DNA from: Mesostigma viride
Taxonomy: Eukaryota > Streptophyta > Mesostigmatophyceae > Mesostigmatales > Mesostigmataceae
DNA: 64,000 nucleotides
Assembly: GCA_009746045.1 (NCBI GenBank)
Contig: RPFO01000448.1
Span: 1,077,065 to 1,141,064 of the forward strand
Direction: 5' to 3'
Position 1 is the stretch's first letter. Each line of letters begins with the position of its first letter. Under the pieces are notes generated by a model. The model saw nothing but the letters and a program-made list of their open reading frames with translations, ran no database searches and was not told where the DNA came from. Positions 52,161 to 63,210 of the stretch are shown here, piece by piece. The position numbers and the translations under genes were made by a program.

Positions 52161-55100
52161 CTGTCTGAGGCAACCCCTACACACCTTAATTCACCCAAGG
52201 GGGAGGCCAGGTGCTCCAATGCAGATTTTATATCTGGGCAACAAGGGGGTGATCTCCAGGTTCAGTGTGGCCCCAGGTCACCTGGAGAGGTACAGGTTCC
52301 TATGAAGACGTCCTTGACAGCTGGTGCAGCTGTAAGAATGTCTGACCCCATGCATCCTCGTGCTGGGCACGAGGGTGGACCTCTCATTTTGAGAGAAACC
52401 AATGTACAACCACAGAGGGGTGTGAAGGCCTCTGGTGGTATGCATGTGGTCCCTGCTGGCGGTCCAGGTGTTGGGCATGAGCAGGGTGACTCAGGCTCTG
52501 AGTCAGAACAGGATGGAAGTCAGCATGGTGATGCTGGACAACCTGACAGCACAGTCCTGACTGTGCCAGGGACTGCTTCCTCTGTGTACCAGGAGTTGGG
52601 TGCCCGAATCCACAACATGTTTGGGCATGCCACTTCTCTGTCAAACAACTTTGCCTTCCGTATGGGCAGGGCACCCCTTCTCAAGGCGTGTCAGCAAGCT
52701 GCCTCACGGTGTAAGTGCCAGTTGTCCTCCAACAAGCCCAGGAAATCACATGCCAAAGCTCTACCTCAGAGCATTGGTGATCTGCAGTGTGATATCCAAC
52801 ACATCAGGGGCATGCAACTGTTGGTGTGCGTGGACAGGTACACAAAATACAAGGTGCTGGAGCATTTACCTTCTATGAAGAACAGGTACTTGCTGGCTGC
52901 CCTGCAGAATGTAAGAGCCAAGTTTCCTACCACAAGGATCCAGGTGGACATGCAGTTTCAGCATCTCAAGGGTGATCCTACCCTTCCTGAGTTGCTGGTT
53001 ACACCTAGGGAGGCTCATGGGCAGCAGGGTGCTATCGAGAGGGCAATCCAGGAGGTCAAGAAATTGATCATCTCTGAAGACTGGGTACCCTTGTCTGCAC
53101 CTGCACTTGTCAGGAGTGCATGGCTGAGGAACGTGGAGCAGCAGCTGAACAGCAGGGTTAACTTCTACTATGATGGAGTTGCTGTCAGCCCAATGGGTCT
53201 ATATCATGGCCTGTGCCCACCACATGTGCTGGAGGGCTGGAAACATGCTGCACATGTCACCTTTGCCAAGCTGAGGGAGAAGGACCGGGGTTGGAAGATG
53301 CTGGAGCCACAAGTGGGTCAGAAGGTCCTAGCTTGGAAGGAACCTAGCCTTTATGGCAAACGTGGTAGCTGGAGTCCTGGGGTGGTTACCCAGGTTGATG
53401 AAGCTAGCCACGCATGCTTGGTCAGCATGGAGGACGAACCAAAGCATGTACACCGGCTGAGTTGGTCATATGTCAAGCCTAACCTGATGAATGAGGGCAG
53501 TCAGGCACAAGGCTCACAGGATCTGCAGGATTTTCAGGTCCCAAGTGACATCACTGACGCAACGACCACATCTGTTGCAGGGGAATCTGTCAGCCCTGGC
53601 CAGGTTGCAGAGGTACTTGTTGAACAGGCTGCAAGGTCAACAGCTGGGGAGTCAACTGTCAAGCCCAAGGCACTAACCAAGCCCAGGGGGACAAGTTTGG
53701 CTGGATTGATTGGGGCTCTACAAAGAGCCAAGAAGCAGCCCAAGGTAGCCAAGCTCAGGTGGCATGGCAATCTGGGGCTGGACACTGCCTTAGAGGTAGA
53801 CACTAATTCTCAGGTTTCCATCATTGGGACCAGGGCTGCAGCAGGGTACAGCATGACTGAACCCAGCTATCAGTTTGTGTCTGACTTCAGTGGCGGGGTA
53901 CACGTGAAGGTACTGGGTGAGGTATCATTCCTATCCTTGGACAGGACACTGCATTTTGTGTCTTGGAGGGCTATCAAGGACCTGCTCTTCTGGGGCAGAA
54001 TTTCCTATGCCAGGATGGGGTAGTGATCACGTCCTCTCTCCTGACTAAGGAAGGGGCTGGTCAGGTCCCACTGATTAATTTCAGGACCACTCACCTATCA
54101 CGTGCAGTAACCAGGACGGTTAAGCGTGTGCAAGTGTGCCAGGGGCAGGAGCCCTTGGTTGATGACCTCATATTGCCAGCTGCTAGTCATCCAAGCAGTT
54201 TGGGCATTGGTCCTCACTCACTTGCTGGACACAGCCCTATCAACTACCAAGGCCTGGTGAAGCTCATGTCCTCTCCCATTATGTGTCCCCAGGTCACACT
54301 GGGTCTGATTAAATCTGGGGAGGACTGGATCTCCAAGAAATGCGTGGAACCTGTCAATGACCTGCCTCCTGCACGACGTCTACTCAAGCTCAAGTTTGTC
54401 ATCAAGATGAAGGAGGTGGACGGGGTCAAGGTACCACATGTCAGGCCAGTGCTGAATGAGTTCAAGGGTACTGGTGAGTGCACTGCTGAGGAGTTGTATA
54501 CCCCTGGCATGCTGCATGACACTTGGAGGCTGCTGCTGTGTGTATTTCTAGGCCTTCTCAACAAGGGCTTGGACTATGGCTCAGTGGTGGTAGACTTCAA
54601 GAGGGCATTTCTGGAGGGGATGCAGATGTGGCACAGGAAAAGTGGGAGGGCAAGACGCCTTTCTATGTCAGGGTGCCTGCTGTATGGAAAAGGGACATTC
54701 ACACTGAGTTCCTTAAAATCCTCAAGGGCCTGGAGGGCCTGAGGTCAAGTCCAGTAATCTGGAGGGAGACTCTCAACCGTTTCCTGAAGGAGCATTGCAA
54801 CTTGAAGGTCTCTCCTGTAGACCCCTGTCTGTTTCTGGGGCAATGGGAAGGCCTGCCAGTGTATGCTTCGCTGCACGGGGATGACCTAGGGCTTGGACTA
54901 TGGCTCAGTGGTGGTAGACTTCAAGAGGGCATTTCTGGAGGGGGATGCAGATGTGGCACAGGAAAAGTGGGAAGGCAAGACGCCTTTCTATGTCAGGGTG
55001 CCTGCTGTATGGAAGAGGGACATTCACACTGAGTTCCTTAAAATCCTCAAGGGCCTGGAGGGCTTGAGGTCAAGTCCAATAATCTGGAGGGAGACTCTCA

Positions 55101-55388
55101 ACCGTTTCCTGAAGGAGCATTGCAACTTGAAGGTCTCTCCTGTAGACCCCTGTCTGTTTCTGGGGCAATGGGAAGGCCTGCCAGTGTATGCTTCGCTGCA
55201 CGGGGATGACCTACATCTGATAGCTCCCACGTCGTGGCTTAAGGAGCTGATCTCCATCATTAAGTCCAAGTTTCCTCTGGGTAGGGAGCAATGGCAGGTG
55301 GAGAATGAGCCTCTGCTGTTTGTGGGCATGGAGGCCACACTGGTGAAGAAGGGGGGAGAGTGGCGTATGCTGCTGGTGGGGGGCAATG
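52161..55388 (+). pseudogene. pol of copy 1, broken and truncated by copy 2
   Basis: Nearly identical to copy 2 pol. A one-base loss at ~53925 (GGTATCATTCC for GGTATTCATTCC) ends the first frame at 54023. Another lost G near 54616 breaks the RT. A direct 324-bp duplication (54565-54888 and 54889-55212) repeats the RT segment from YGSVVVDFKRAFLEG to the HGDD box. The coding sequence stops at GGGGGCAATG where LTR2 begins. Confidence 0.92.
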
Positions 55389-56005
55389 AGTTAACGTAAA
55401 GGATTTACGTTAGATGGATAGAGATTGTTACGCTCTTTCCAACGGCACCTTGAACGCCTCATTTGGTTAAGGAACGTAAAAGTTATGACGTTTCCTAGGC
55501 TGTGCCGACAGTACCCGGCGCGCCACTGTGGGCGCGTACGGACACAGGATGTACAAGTGTCACTTTGATAGTCCGCAGGACGTTGACAGGACTTGTACAG
55601 GACTTGATGGTCAATTGATAGGTAGGCGCACTGTAGCGCGCCAGGACCTATGAGACAATTGATGCTGACTAGTGTACGGATAGGTCCACAGGACTAGCCG
55701 TATGGACAATTGATAGATCTGCGCGCCAAAGGCGTGCCAGAGTCTGTGTAATCAATTGATTGACAGTTCAGCTGTGACAGTGCAGCTGAATACTTGGACG
55801 CGTCCCTAGTAAGCTATATGAGTGACTTGGTCACACCGGGACGCTAGTTCTTGCGTGCACGTTCTCTTGGCACTGCGACCCTGTCGTCTGTGCTGCGTGC
55901 AGTCTTGGAAGTGACGTGACTTACGTCTGTGTTTCCTGATTATTAATAAAGGCAACTTCCTGCAAGAACCATGGCGGAATTCGTGGCATTCTTACCCTCA
56001 CAACT
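55389..56005 (+). repeat. LTR2, 5' LTR of copy 2 (617 bp)
   Basis: AGTTAACG... to ...CACAACT. It holds a TATA-like 'agctatatgag' (~55813) and AATAAA (~55946). The sequence just inside (CGTATTACACGC) is not an obvious initiator-tRNA primer site. Confidence 0.95.
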
Positions 56006-56029
56006 CGTATTACACGCTCTGTCAAAAAG

Positions 56030-56733
56030 ATGCCAAATTCGGAAGAATTTCGGATTCCGGACGATGAGGAAATAGCCGCTCCGCCGGCTGGTTCTTCGTC
56101 AAGACCAACTGTGCCGTCGTGGCAACAATTGCTCGACGAAGTTACAGTTTCGCTCGACGAGCTTCATCGTCAGCAGCGTGCAGCTCACGCATTGCTCGGG
56201 GATAACCCCGAGGACCCCGATTTGCCAGCACTGGTGCCGGCTCGCGCTGTTGGACCAATCGAAACATTTTATCGACATTTACGGTCCAGGTGCGGGGAGG
56301 TTTGCGGTCGGTGACCGAAGTCACGACTGCCATTGAGGAGTTGGACAACGTCCTCTCTTCACTCACCGGTTACCAGAGAAACCTGCAAAACTGGGCATCG
56401 CTTCGCACGGGGGGCGCGCCGGCGGTGTCAACAAATTTGTTTCAGGATCTCGCGCTGTTATCGCTGCTCACTCGCGGCGTACGCAGTCGTGAGCGCCAGG
56501 TTTTAATTAACCTGGTGGCATTTCTCGCCTCTGTGCGAGAGTGGATTCCCGCGGGGTGGGAATTATTGACGATCTTTACACATCCTCTGCGCCTCGTCGC
56601 GCGTCGGCGCGTCGCAACTTACGCGGCGGGGAGCACGCCGGTTTTAATTCATACCGGTGCAGGTCCGGAGCTGGATATGGAGGATCGTGAGTTCGTATAC
56701 ACGTACTGCGACTTCAGGGGCCTTGACTACTAG
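56030..56733 (+). pseudogene. ORF1 of copy 2, frame-shifted
   Basis: Counterpart of 50176-50892. A net 7-bp loss around 56230-56270 (region of LVPARAVGPIETF) splits it into 56030-56314 and 56290-56733. The second part keeps WIPAGWELL and YCDFRGLDY. The rest of this young element is intact, so ORF1 may be dispensable or supplied in trans. Confidence 0.75.
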
Positions 56734-56901
56734 TCGGCCTAATTTTCTTCTGCAGTACTTGTCGACATTTTTTTGTCGAATTTCGGCGGCAATTCGCGGG
56801 GCGGCAGCGACACCGGCGCAGGCGGCAGAGGCGACACAAAAATTTTGTACATATTTTCTGCTGCTTTGTTAAGGTGTTCTTTGAATAGCTGGTAGTGCAG
56901 G

Positions 56902-58017
56902 ATGGCTGAGGGACGCCGTAGCAAGGGTCCAGCCAGTGGGAATAATAATGGGGGTGCTGGTAGTGGAACCGCTCACGTAGATGACGTGGGGCTTACCGGA
57001 GAGATTACCAACCTTCCTCACAATAATAATAATGCACAAGCTATTCATGGCTTTGATCTTACCACACAGGGTCTTTTAATTGTCAATCAGTTGCAGCCTG
57101 TAACCTCAGACTCCAAGCCTAAGCAGGCTGAAGAGTTTGTGGAGGGATTGGAAGGGTTCCCTAGCTTGTACGGTGGTACAAATTACTATCAAATCTGGAT
57201 AGGCAGTAGCACTTTTGGCAAGTGTACTGACCAGATTAAGGACCTAACCAGGGAGTGCAAAAAGGCCAATAAGGCCTGGGCACTGTACGTGGCTGAGCTG
57301 AAGGAGCTGCTGGAGGACCAACGAAAGAAGGTCGGCATCCATTGGCAGGACAAGTATCAAGGGTGGGAGGTCAAGGGGGACCTGATCCAGAACTTTCTCA
57401 ACTATTGTAAGATGGTTGAGGAGGGCAGGGCTCACGGCTTTAATGTCGCTGATAACATAGCCCTAACCAACTGGCTCAAGGTTTCTGGGCTGGATAAGGC
57501 GACACGTGGCTCCTTAAAAGTCATGTGTGCCCCACACTCTACCCTGAAGGCCTACAAGGTCATCATTAAACAAGCTCTCGAGGCAGAGGAGCTGTTTGAG
57601 GGTGGAGTGCCAGCAGTGAAGGCTACCCAGGCAGGCGGGCGTACCCAGGGTGGCTCCAAGACGTCTGAGGCTGACCGAAGCCAAGGAGGGCGTAGGGGCA
57701 ACCATCACAAGCGCAAGGGAGATCATTCACCTGATTCTGACAGGAGGTCACACTCCAAGTCGGTGTTCAGGCGGGTGGGTGGTCAGCCCAAGCAGGGCAA
57801 CGCGTCTGACAATGGGGGCAGTGGCCAGGGCAAGTCCAAGATACAATGCTACCTGTGCAAGGGGTGGGGGCACATCAAGAAGGAGTGTCCCAGCTTCAAG
57901 AAGTCCCAGGGCCAGGGCAGCAACAAGAATAACAACAACAACAAGAAGAACAACAACAAGTCCCAGGCAGGCCAGCCTTCAAAGGGCAGTCAGCAAGAAG
58001 ACAACAAGGAGCAGTGA
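56902..58017 (+). CDS. Gag (nucleocapsid) of copy 2
   Basis: 371 codons from MAEGRRSKG. The N-terminal Gly/Asn-rich start leads to a helical capsid-like region (TTQGLLIVNQLQPVTS; FPSLYGGTNYYQIWIGSSTF; DQIKDLTRECKKANKAWALY; LIQNFLNYCKMVEEGRAHGF; LKAYKVIIKQALEAEELFEG). A basic linker precedes one CCHC knuckle, CYLCKGWGHIKKEC (57847-), which packages RNA, and an Asn/Lys/Gln tail. The stop TGA (58015-58017, context CAG TGA CTG) is followed in the same frame by pol. Confidence 0.92.
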   Translation: MAEGRRSKGPASGNNNGGAGSGTAHVDDVGLTGEITNLPHNNNNAQAIHGFDLTTQGLLIVNQLQPVTSDSKPKQAEEFVEGLEGFPSLYGGTNYYQIWIGSSTFGKCTDQIKDLTRECKKANKAWALYVAELKELLEDQRKKVGIHWQDKYQGWEVKGDLIQNFLNYCKMVEEGRAHGFNVADNIALTNWLKVSGLDKATRGSLKVMCAPHSTLKAYKVIIKQALEAEELFEGGVPAVKATQAGGRTQGGSKTSEADRSQGGRRGNHHKRKGDHSPDSDRRSHSKSVFRRVGGQPKQGNASDNGGSGQGKSKIQCYLCKGWGHIKKECPSFKKSQGQGSNKNNNNNKKNNNKSQAGQPSKGSQQEDNKEQ

Positions 58018-61000
58018 CTGTCTGAGGCAACCCCTACACACCTTAATTCACCCAAGGGGGAGGCCAGGTGCTCCAATGCAGATTTTATATCTGGGCAACA
58101 AGAGGGTGATCTCCAGGTTCAGTGTGGCCCCAGGTCACCTGGAGAGGTACAGGTTCCTATGAAGACGTCCTTGACAGCTGATGCAGCTGTAAGTATGTCT
58201 GACCCTATGCATCCTCGTGCTGGGCACGAGGGTGGACCTCTCATTTTGAGAGAAACCAATGTACAACCACAGAGGGGTGTGAAGGCCTCTGGTGGTATGC
58301 ATGTGGTCCCTGCTGGCGGTCCAGGTGTTGGGCATGAGCAGGGTGACTCAGGCTCTGAGTCAGAACAGGATGGAAGTCAGCATGGTGATGCTGGACAACC
58401 TGACAGCACAGTCCTGACTGTGCCAGGGACTGCTTCCTCTGTGTACCAGGAGTTGGGTGCCCGAATCCACAACATGTTTGGGCATGCCACTTCTCTGTCA
58501 AACAACTTTGCCTTCCGTATGGGCAGGGCACCCCTTCTTAAGGCGTGTCAGCAAGCTGCCTCACGGTGTAAGTGCCAGTTGTCCTCCAACAAGCCCAGGA
58601 AATCACATGCCAAAGCTCTACCTCAGAGCATTGGTGATCTGCAGTGTGATATCCAACACATCAGGGGCATGCAACTGTTGGTGTGCGTGGACAGGTACAC
58701 GAAATACAAGGTGCTGGAGCATTTACCTTCTATGAAGAACAGGTACTTGCTGGCTGCCCTGCAGAATGTAAGAGCCAAGTTTCCTACCACAAGGATCCAG
58801 GTGGACATGCAGTTTCAGCATCTCAAGGGTGATCCTACCCTTCCTGAGTTGCTGGTTACACCTAGGGAGGCTCATGGGCAGCAGGGTGCTATCGAGAGGG
58901 CAATCCAGGAGGTCAAGAAATTGATCATCTCTGAAGACTGGGTACCCTTGTCTGCACCTGCACTTGTCAGGAGTGCATGGCTGAGGAACGTGGAGCAGCA
59001 GCTGAACAGCAGGGTTAACTTCTACTATGATGGAGTTGCTGTCAGCCCAATGGGTCTATATCATGGCCTGTGCCCACCACATGTGCTGGAGGGCTGGAAA
59101 CATGCTGCACATGTCACCTTTGCCAAGCTGAGGGAGAAGGACCGGGGTTGGAAGATGCTGGAGCCACAAGTGGGTCAGAAGGTCCTAGCTTGGAAGGAAC
59201 CTAGCCTTTATGGCAAACGTGGTAGCTGGAGTCCTGGGGTGGTTACCCAGGTTGATGAAGCTAGCCACGCATGCTTGGTCAGCATGGAGGACGAACCAAA
59301 GCATGTACACCGGCTGAGTTGGTCATATGTCAAGCCTAACCTGATGAATGAGGGCAGTCAGGCACAAGGCTCACAGGATCTGCAGGATTTTCAGGTCCCA
59401 GGTGACATCACTGACGCAACGACCACATCTGTTGCAGGGGAATCTGTCAGCCCTGGCCAGGTTGCAGAGGTACTTGTTGAACAGGCTGCAAGGTCAACAG
59501 CTGGGGAGTCAACTGTCAAGCCCAAGGCACTAACCAAGCCCAGGGGGACAAGTTTGGCTGGATTGATTGGGGCTCTACAAAGGGCCAAGAAGCAGCCCAA
59601 GGTAGCCAAGCTCAGGTGGCATGGCAATCTGGGGCTGGACACTGCCTTAGAGGTAGACACTAATTCTCAGGTCTCCATTATTGGGACCAGGGCTGCAGCA
59701 GGGTACAGCATGTCTGAACCCAGCTATCAGTTTGTGTCTGACTTCAGTGGCGGGGTACACGTGAAGGTACTGGGTGAGGTATTCATTCCTATCCTTGGAC
59801 AGGACACTGCTTTTTGTGTCTTGGAGGGCTATCAAGGACCTGCTCTTCTGGGGCAGAATTTCCTATGCCAGGATGGGGTAGTGATCACGTCCTCTCTCCT
59901 GACTAAGGAAGGGGCTGGTCAGGTCCCACTGATTAATTTCAGGACCACTCACCTATCACGTGCAGTAACCAGGACGGTTAAGCGTGTGCAAGTGTGCCAG
60001 GGGCAGGAGCCCTTGGTTGATGACCTCATACTGCCAGCTGCTAGTCATCCAAGCAGTTTGGGCATTGGTCCTCACTCACTTGCTGGACACAGCCCTATCA
60101 ACTACCAAGGCCTGGTGAAGCTCATGTCCTCTCCCATTATGTGTCCCCAGGTCACACTGGGTCTGATTAAATCTGGGGAGGACTGGATCTCCAAGAAATG
60201 CGTGGAACCTGTCAATGACCTGCCTCCTGCACGACGTCTACTCAAGCTCAAGTTTGTCATCAAGATGAAGGAGGTGGACGGGGTCAAGGTACCACATGTC
60301 AGGCCAGTGCTGAATGAGTTCAAGGGTACTGGTGAGTGCACTGCTGAGGAGTTGTATACCCCTGGCATGCTGCATGATACTTGGAGGCTGCTGCTGTGTG
60401 TCTTTCTAGGCCTTCTCAACAAGGGCTTGGACTATGGCTCAGTGGTGATAGACTTCAAGAGGGCATTTCTGGAGGGTGATGCAGATGTGGCACAGGAAAA
60501 GTGGGAGGGCAAGACGCCTTTCTATGTTAGGGTGCCTGCTGTATGGAAAAGGGACATCCACACGGAGTTCCTTAAAATCCTCAAGGGCCTGGAGGGCCTG
60601 AGGTCAAGTCCAATAATCTGGAGGGAGACTCTCAACCGTTTCCTGAAGGAGCATTGCAACTTGAAGGTCTCTCCTGTAGACCCCTGTCTGTTTCTGGGGC
60701 AATGGGAAGGCCTGCCAGTGTATGCTTCGCTGCACGGGGATGACCTACATCTGATAGCTCCCACGTCGTGGCTTAAGGAGCTGATCTCCATCATTAAGTC
60801 CAAGTTTCCTCTGGGTAGGGAGCAATGGCAGGTGGAGAATGAGCCTCTGCTGTTTGTGGGCATGGAGGCCACACTGGTGAAGAAGGGAGGGGAGTGGCGT
60901 ATGCTGCTGGTGGGGGGCAATGACTATCAAGAGACCCTCATTAGCAAGCTTCCTCCAACCATCACACAGGCACTGTGTCCCATGGTGAGGGGCATGGTTG

Positions 61001-61644
61001 CTTGGGTGGCAGGCATTTCCAGGCCAGACCTTATGGTCATAGCCAGGTTGCCTGATGACATGCTGGTGGAGCTAGGGTCTGCCAAGGTGGCTGATCAGGT
61101 CAGGGCTTCATCTGGCATTCTGTTGTCTGCAGTGGATTTATCACAACCCATTTGCATGGAGCTGTATGTGGATAGCTCAATGGACAGCAGGCAGGTCTCC
61201 AAGGTCAGGGGCAGGGCTGCAGGGCTCTTTGTGCTCAGACAGGAAGGCCTGGGGAGTTTGGTGAGCTGGTTTAGTCGCCTGCACAAACGGGTGGCTGTCA
61301 GCAGTGATGTGGCAGAATGCAGGGCTATTTGTGAAGGCATTCACACAAGCCTTTATCTGAAGGAGTTGCTTCATCAGATGACTTCTAACACTCCTTGGCC
61401 ACTTCAGGTTACCACTCTTCTAAAAACAGACTCCATGGGGATGGTGCAGTTTGTGCACAGGCAGATGGCCAGAAGTAGGGACTTGGATTATCTCCTTCTT
61501 AAGGAGTTGTCCTCCTTGGCCAATATTGAGCATATCCCTGGGGTTGACAATCCTGCTGATGCTTTGACCAAGCTAGTGCAGAAGGCAGCAGTGCAATACA
61601 AGGTTCTTCAGTCTCTGATGGACCCATCTCAGCAAGCTGTCTAA
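58018..61644 (+). CDS. Pol of copy 2: integrase-protease-RT-RNase H
   Basis: Open in the gag frame right after the TGA; first Met is 58159. Order: integrase zinc region (IHNMFGHAT...SRCKCQ, ~58460-58580), DDE core (CDIQHIRGMQLLVCVDRYTK; IQVDMQFQHL; EAHGQQGAIERAIQEVKKL), C-terminal region (VGQKVLAWKEP). Aspartic protease ALEVDTNSQVSIIGT (Asp 59656) to PALLGQNFL. Copia-type RT (LKLKFVIKMKEVDG; VIDFKRAFLEG; LKGLEGLRSSPIIW; YASLHGDDLHLIA, box 60733-60744). RNase H (MELYVDSSMDS; VSWFSRLHKRVAVSSDVAE; KTDSMGMVQF; GVDNPADALTKLV). Intact throughout. Usual copia order puts protease before integrase. Confidence 0.93.
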   Translation: MSEATPTHLNSPKGEARCSNADFISGQQEGDLQVQCGPRSPGEVQVPMKTSLTADAAVSMSDPMHPRAGHEGGPLILRETNVQPQRGVKASGGMHVVPAGGPGVGHEQGDSGSESEQDGSQHGDAGQPDSTVLTVPGTASSVYQELGARIHNMFGHATSLSNNFAFRMGRAPLLKACQQAASRCKCQLSSNKPRKSHAKALPQSIGDLQCDIQHIRGMQLLVCVDRYTKYKVLEHLPSMKNRYLLAALQNVRAKFPTTRIQVDMQFQHLKGDPTLPELLVTPREAHGQQGAIERAIQEVKKLIISEDWVPLSAPALVRSAWLRNVEQQLNSRVNFYYDGVAVSPMGLYHGLCPPHVLEGWKHAAHVTFAKLREKDRGWKMLEPQVGQKVLAWKEPSLYGKRGSWSPGVVTQVDEASHACLVSMEDEPKHVHRLSWSYVKPNLMNEGSQAQGSQDLQDFQVPGDITDATTTSVAGESVSPGQVAEVLVEQAARSTAGESTVKPKALTKPRGTSLAGLIGALQRAKKQPKVAKLRWHGNLGLDTALEVDTNSQVSIIGTRAAAGYSMSEPSYQFVSDFSGGVHVKVLGEVFIPILGQDTAFCVLEGYQGPALLGQNFLCQDGVVITSSLLTKEGAGQVPLINFRTTHLSRAVTRTVKRVQVCQGQEPLVDDLILPAASHPSSLGIGPHSLAGHSPINYQGLVKLMSSPIMCPQVTLGLIKSGEDWISKKCVEPVNDLPPARRLLKLKFVIKMKEVDGVKVPHVRPVLNEFKGTGECTAEELYTPGMLHDTWRLLLCVFLGLLNKGLDYGSVVIDFKRAFLEGDADVAQEKWEGKTPFYVRVPAVWKRDIHTEFLKILKGLEGLRSSPIIWRETLNRFLKEHCNLKVSPVDPCLFLGQWEGLPVYASLHGDDLHLIAPTSWLKELISIIKSKFPLGREQWQVENEPLLFVGMEATLVKKGGEWRMLLVGGNDYQETLISKLPPTITQALCPMVRGMVAWVAGISRPDLMVIARLPDDMLVELGSAKVADQVRASSGILLSAVDLSQPICMELYVDSSMDSRQVSKVRGRAAGLFVLRQEGLGSLVSWFSRLHKRVAVSSDVAECRAICEGIHTSLYLKELLHQMTSNTPWPLQVTTLLKTDSMGMVQFVHRQMARSRDLDYLLLKELSSLANIEHIPGVDNPADALTKLVQKAAVQYKVLQSLMDPSQQAV

Positions 61645-62593
61645 GCTGGTGCATGGTTATAGGGCATTGGAGAGCAGATTGTGTGGTAGTGTCAGCATTG
61701 TGACTGGCATAATACCTGTATTTTAGTCTGTACTAAGGCTCATGGACCATGGTACACTCACTCTGATTTTAATCAGGATACAGCCAGGTTTTGGCTGGGG
61801 TTCATGCTGTTGACTACACAAGGTTGACAGGTCCATTACAGACCATGTATTCTATTTTAAAAGAAATGTATATTTGTACATACCTCTCACAATGGTCTGG
61901 GAACCTTTATTCTGGGGTTTATAGGGCGGGGTTCGATTCCCTGGTATTATGTTTCTACAAGCTGGCCTGTTCAGGTGTTTGCCTGTTCAGACTTCCCTAG
62001 TTCCCCAGGGCAGGATTTAATTGTTGCCTATGTGTTTCATTTTGTCATTTGTTTGCTGTGGCAGTTTACCATCTGGCAAGTAGACGGGCGCCGTAAGACG
62101 GGCGCCAATAGACCCCTGTTGAGAGAATGACAGGCAAACTATTGTAATACGCCTTACTTTGTCAAGTGGTATTTTAATTGTCATGGATTTATTGTACTTA
62201 TATTGAATATGTACTGGGTTTTATGGGATTAGTATCTGGGATTAATGTAACTCACCGCCAGAAGGTCATTGTACTGGAGGCTCTACCGAGGTGATGGGAT
62301 TAATTCCTGGAGAAGACCTCATAGAATTAACCTGTATGTATTTAATTTTGTGTGCTTCTAATATCTGGTGGTACTCTGTAATGCCACTTCCATAGGTTTT
62401 CTCCATTTCTCATGAAATGGTTTTCCCTGTGGCAGATCTGTTTCTTTTCCAGTTCCTTAAAAGAAAGGGCTGGGGGAATGGCAATGGCCATTAAAGACAT
62501 CTGTTCAAGCTTCAAGCTGGAGTGAAGGACATTTCAAGCTACTTCAAGGGTCCCTGGCAGGGGATGTGATCCCTAAAGAAAAGAAGGGATTGG
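61645..62593 (+). other. Long 3' untranslated part of copy 2
   Basis: About 950 bp with no long ORF between pol and LTR3, ending in a purine-rich 'aaagaaaagaagggattgg' (polypurine tract) at 62575-62593. Contains direct repeats 'agacgggcgccgtaag/agacgggcgccaatag' (62083-62112) and a GGTTCGATTCC at 61930. The same region starts again after 63937 for copy 1. Confidence 0.7.
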
Positions 62594-63210
62594 AGTTAAC
62601 GTAAAGGATTTACGTTAGATGGATAGAGATTGTTACGCTCTTTCCAACGGCACCTTGAACGCCTCATTTGGTTAAGGAACGTAAAAGTTATGACGTTTCC
62701 TAGGCTGTGCCGACAGTACCCGGCGCGCCACTGTGGGCGCGTACGGACACAGGATGTACAAGTGTCACTTTGATAGTCCGCAGGACGTTGACAGGACTTG
62801 TACAGGACTTGATGGTCAATTGATAGGTAGGCGCACTGTAGCGCGCCAGGACCTATGAGACAATTGATGCTGACTAGTGTACGGATAGGTCCACAGGACT
62901 AGCCGTATGGACAATTGATAGATCTGCGCGCCAAAGGCGTGCCAGAGTCTGTGTAATCAATTGATTGACAGTTCAGCTGTGACAGTGCAGCTGAATACTT
63001 GGACGCGTCCCTAGTAAGCTATATGAGTGACTTGGTCACACCGGGACGCTAGTTCTTGCGTGCACGTTCTCTTGGCACTGCGACCCTGTCGTCTGTGCTG
63101 CGTGCAGTCTTGGAAGTGACGTGACTTACGTCTGTGTTTCCTGATTATTAATAAAGGCAACTTCCTGCAAGAACCATGGCGGAATTCGTGGCATTCTTAC
63201 CCTCACAACT
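62594..63210 (+). repeat. LTR3, 3' LTR of copy 2 (617 bp)
   Basis: Appears identical to LTR2. Followed by the CAATG duplication and then copy 1 pol. Confidence 0.95.

Larger units (their letters stand above)
55389..63210 (+). mobile_element. Complete copia-like element copy 2, nested in copy 1
   Basis: 7.8 kb: LTR2, ORF1 (frame-shifted), gag, pol, a ~950-bp 3' untranslated part and LTR3. CAATG is duplicated at 55384-55388 and 63211-63215, and removing the element restores copy 1 pol in frame. LTR2 and LTR3 appear identical, so the insertion is very young. The ends AGTT...AACT form a 4-bp inverted repeat instead of TG...CA. Confidence 0.95.

Noticed and set aside
61900-61960. tRNA gene suggested by GGTTCGATTCC
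   Set aside because: A B-box-like match only; no A box at the right distance and no acceptor stem pairing that I can see.
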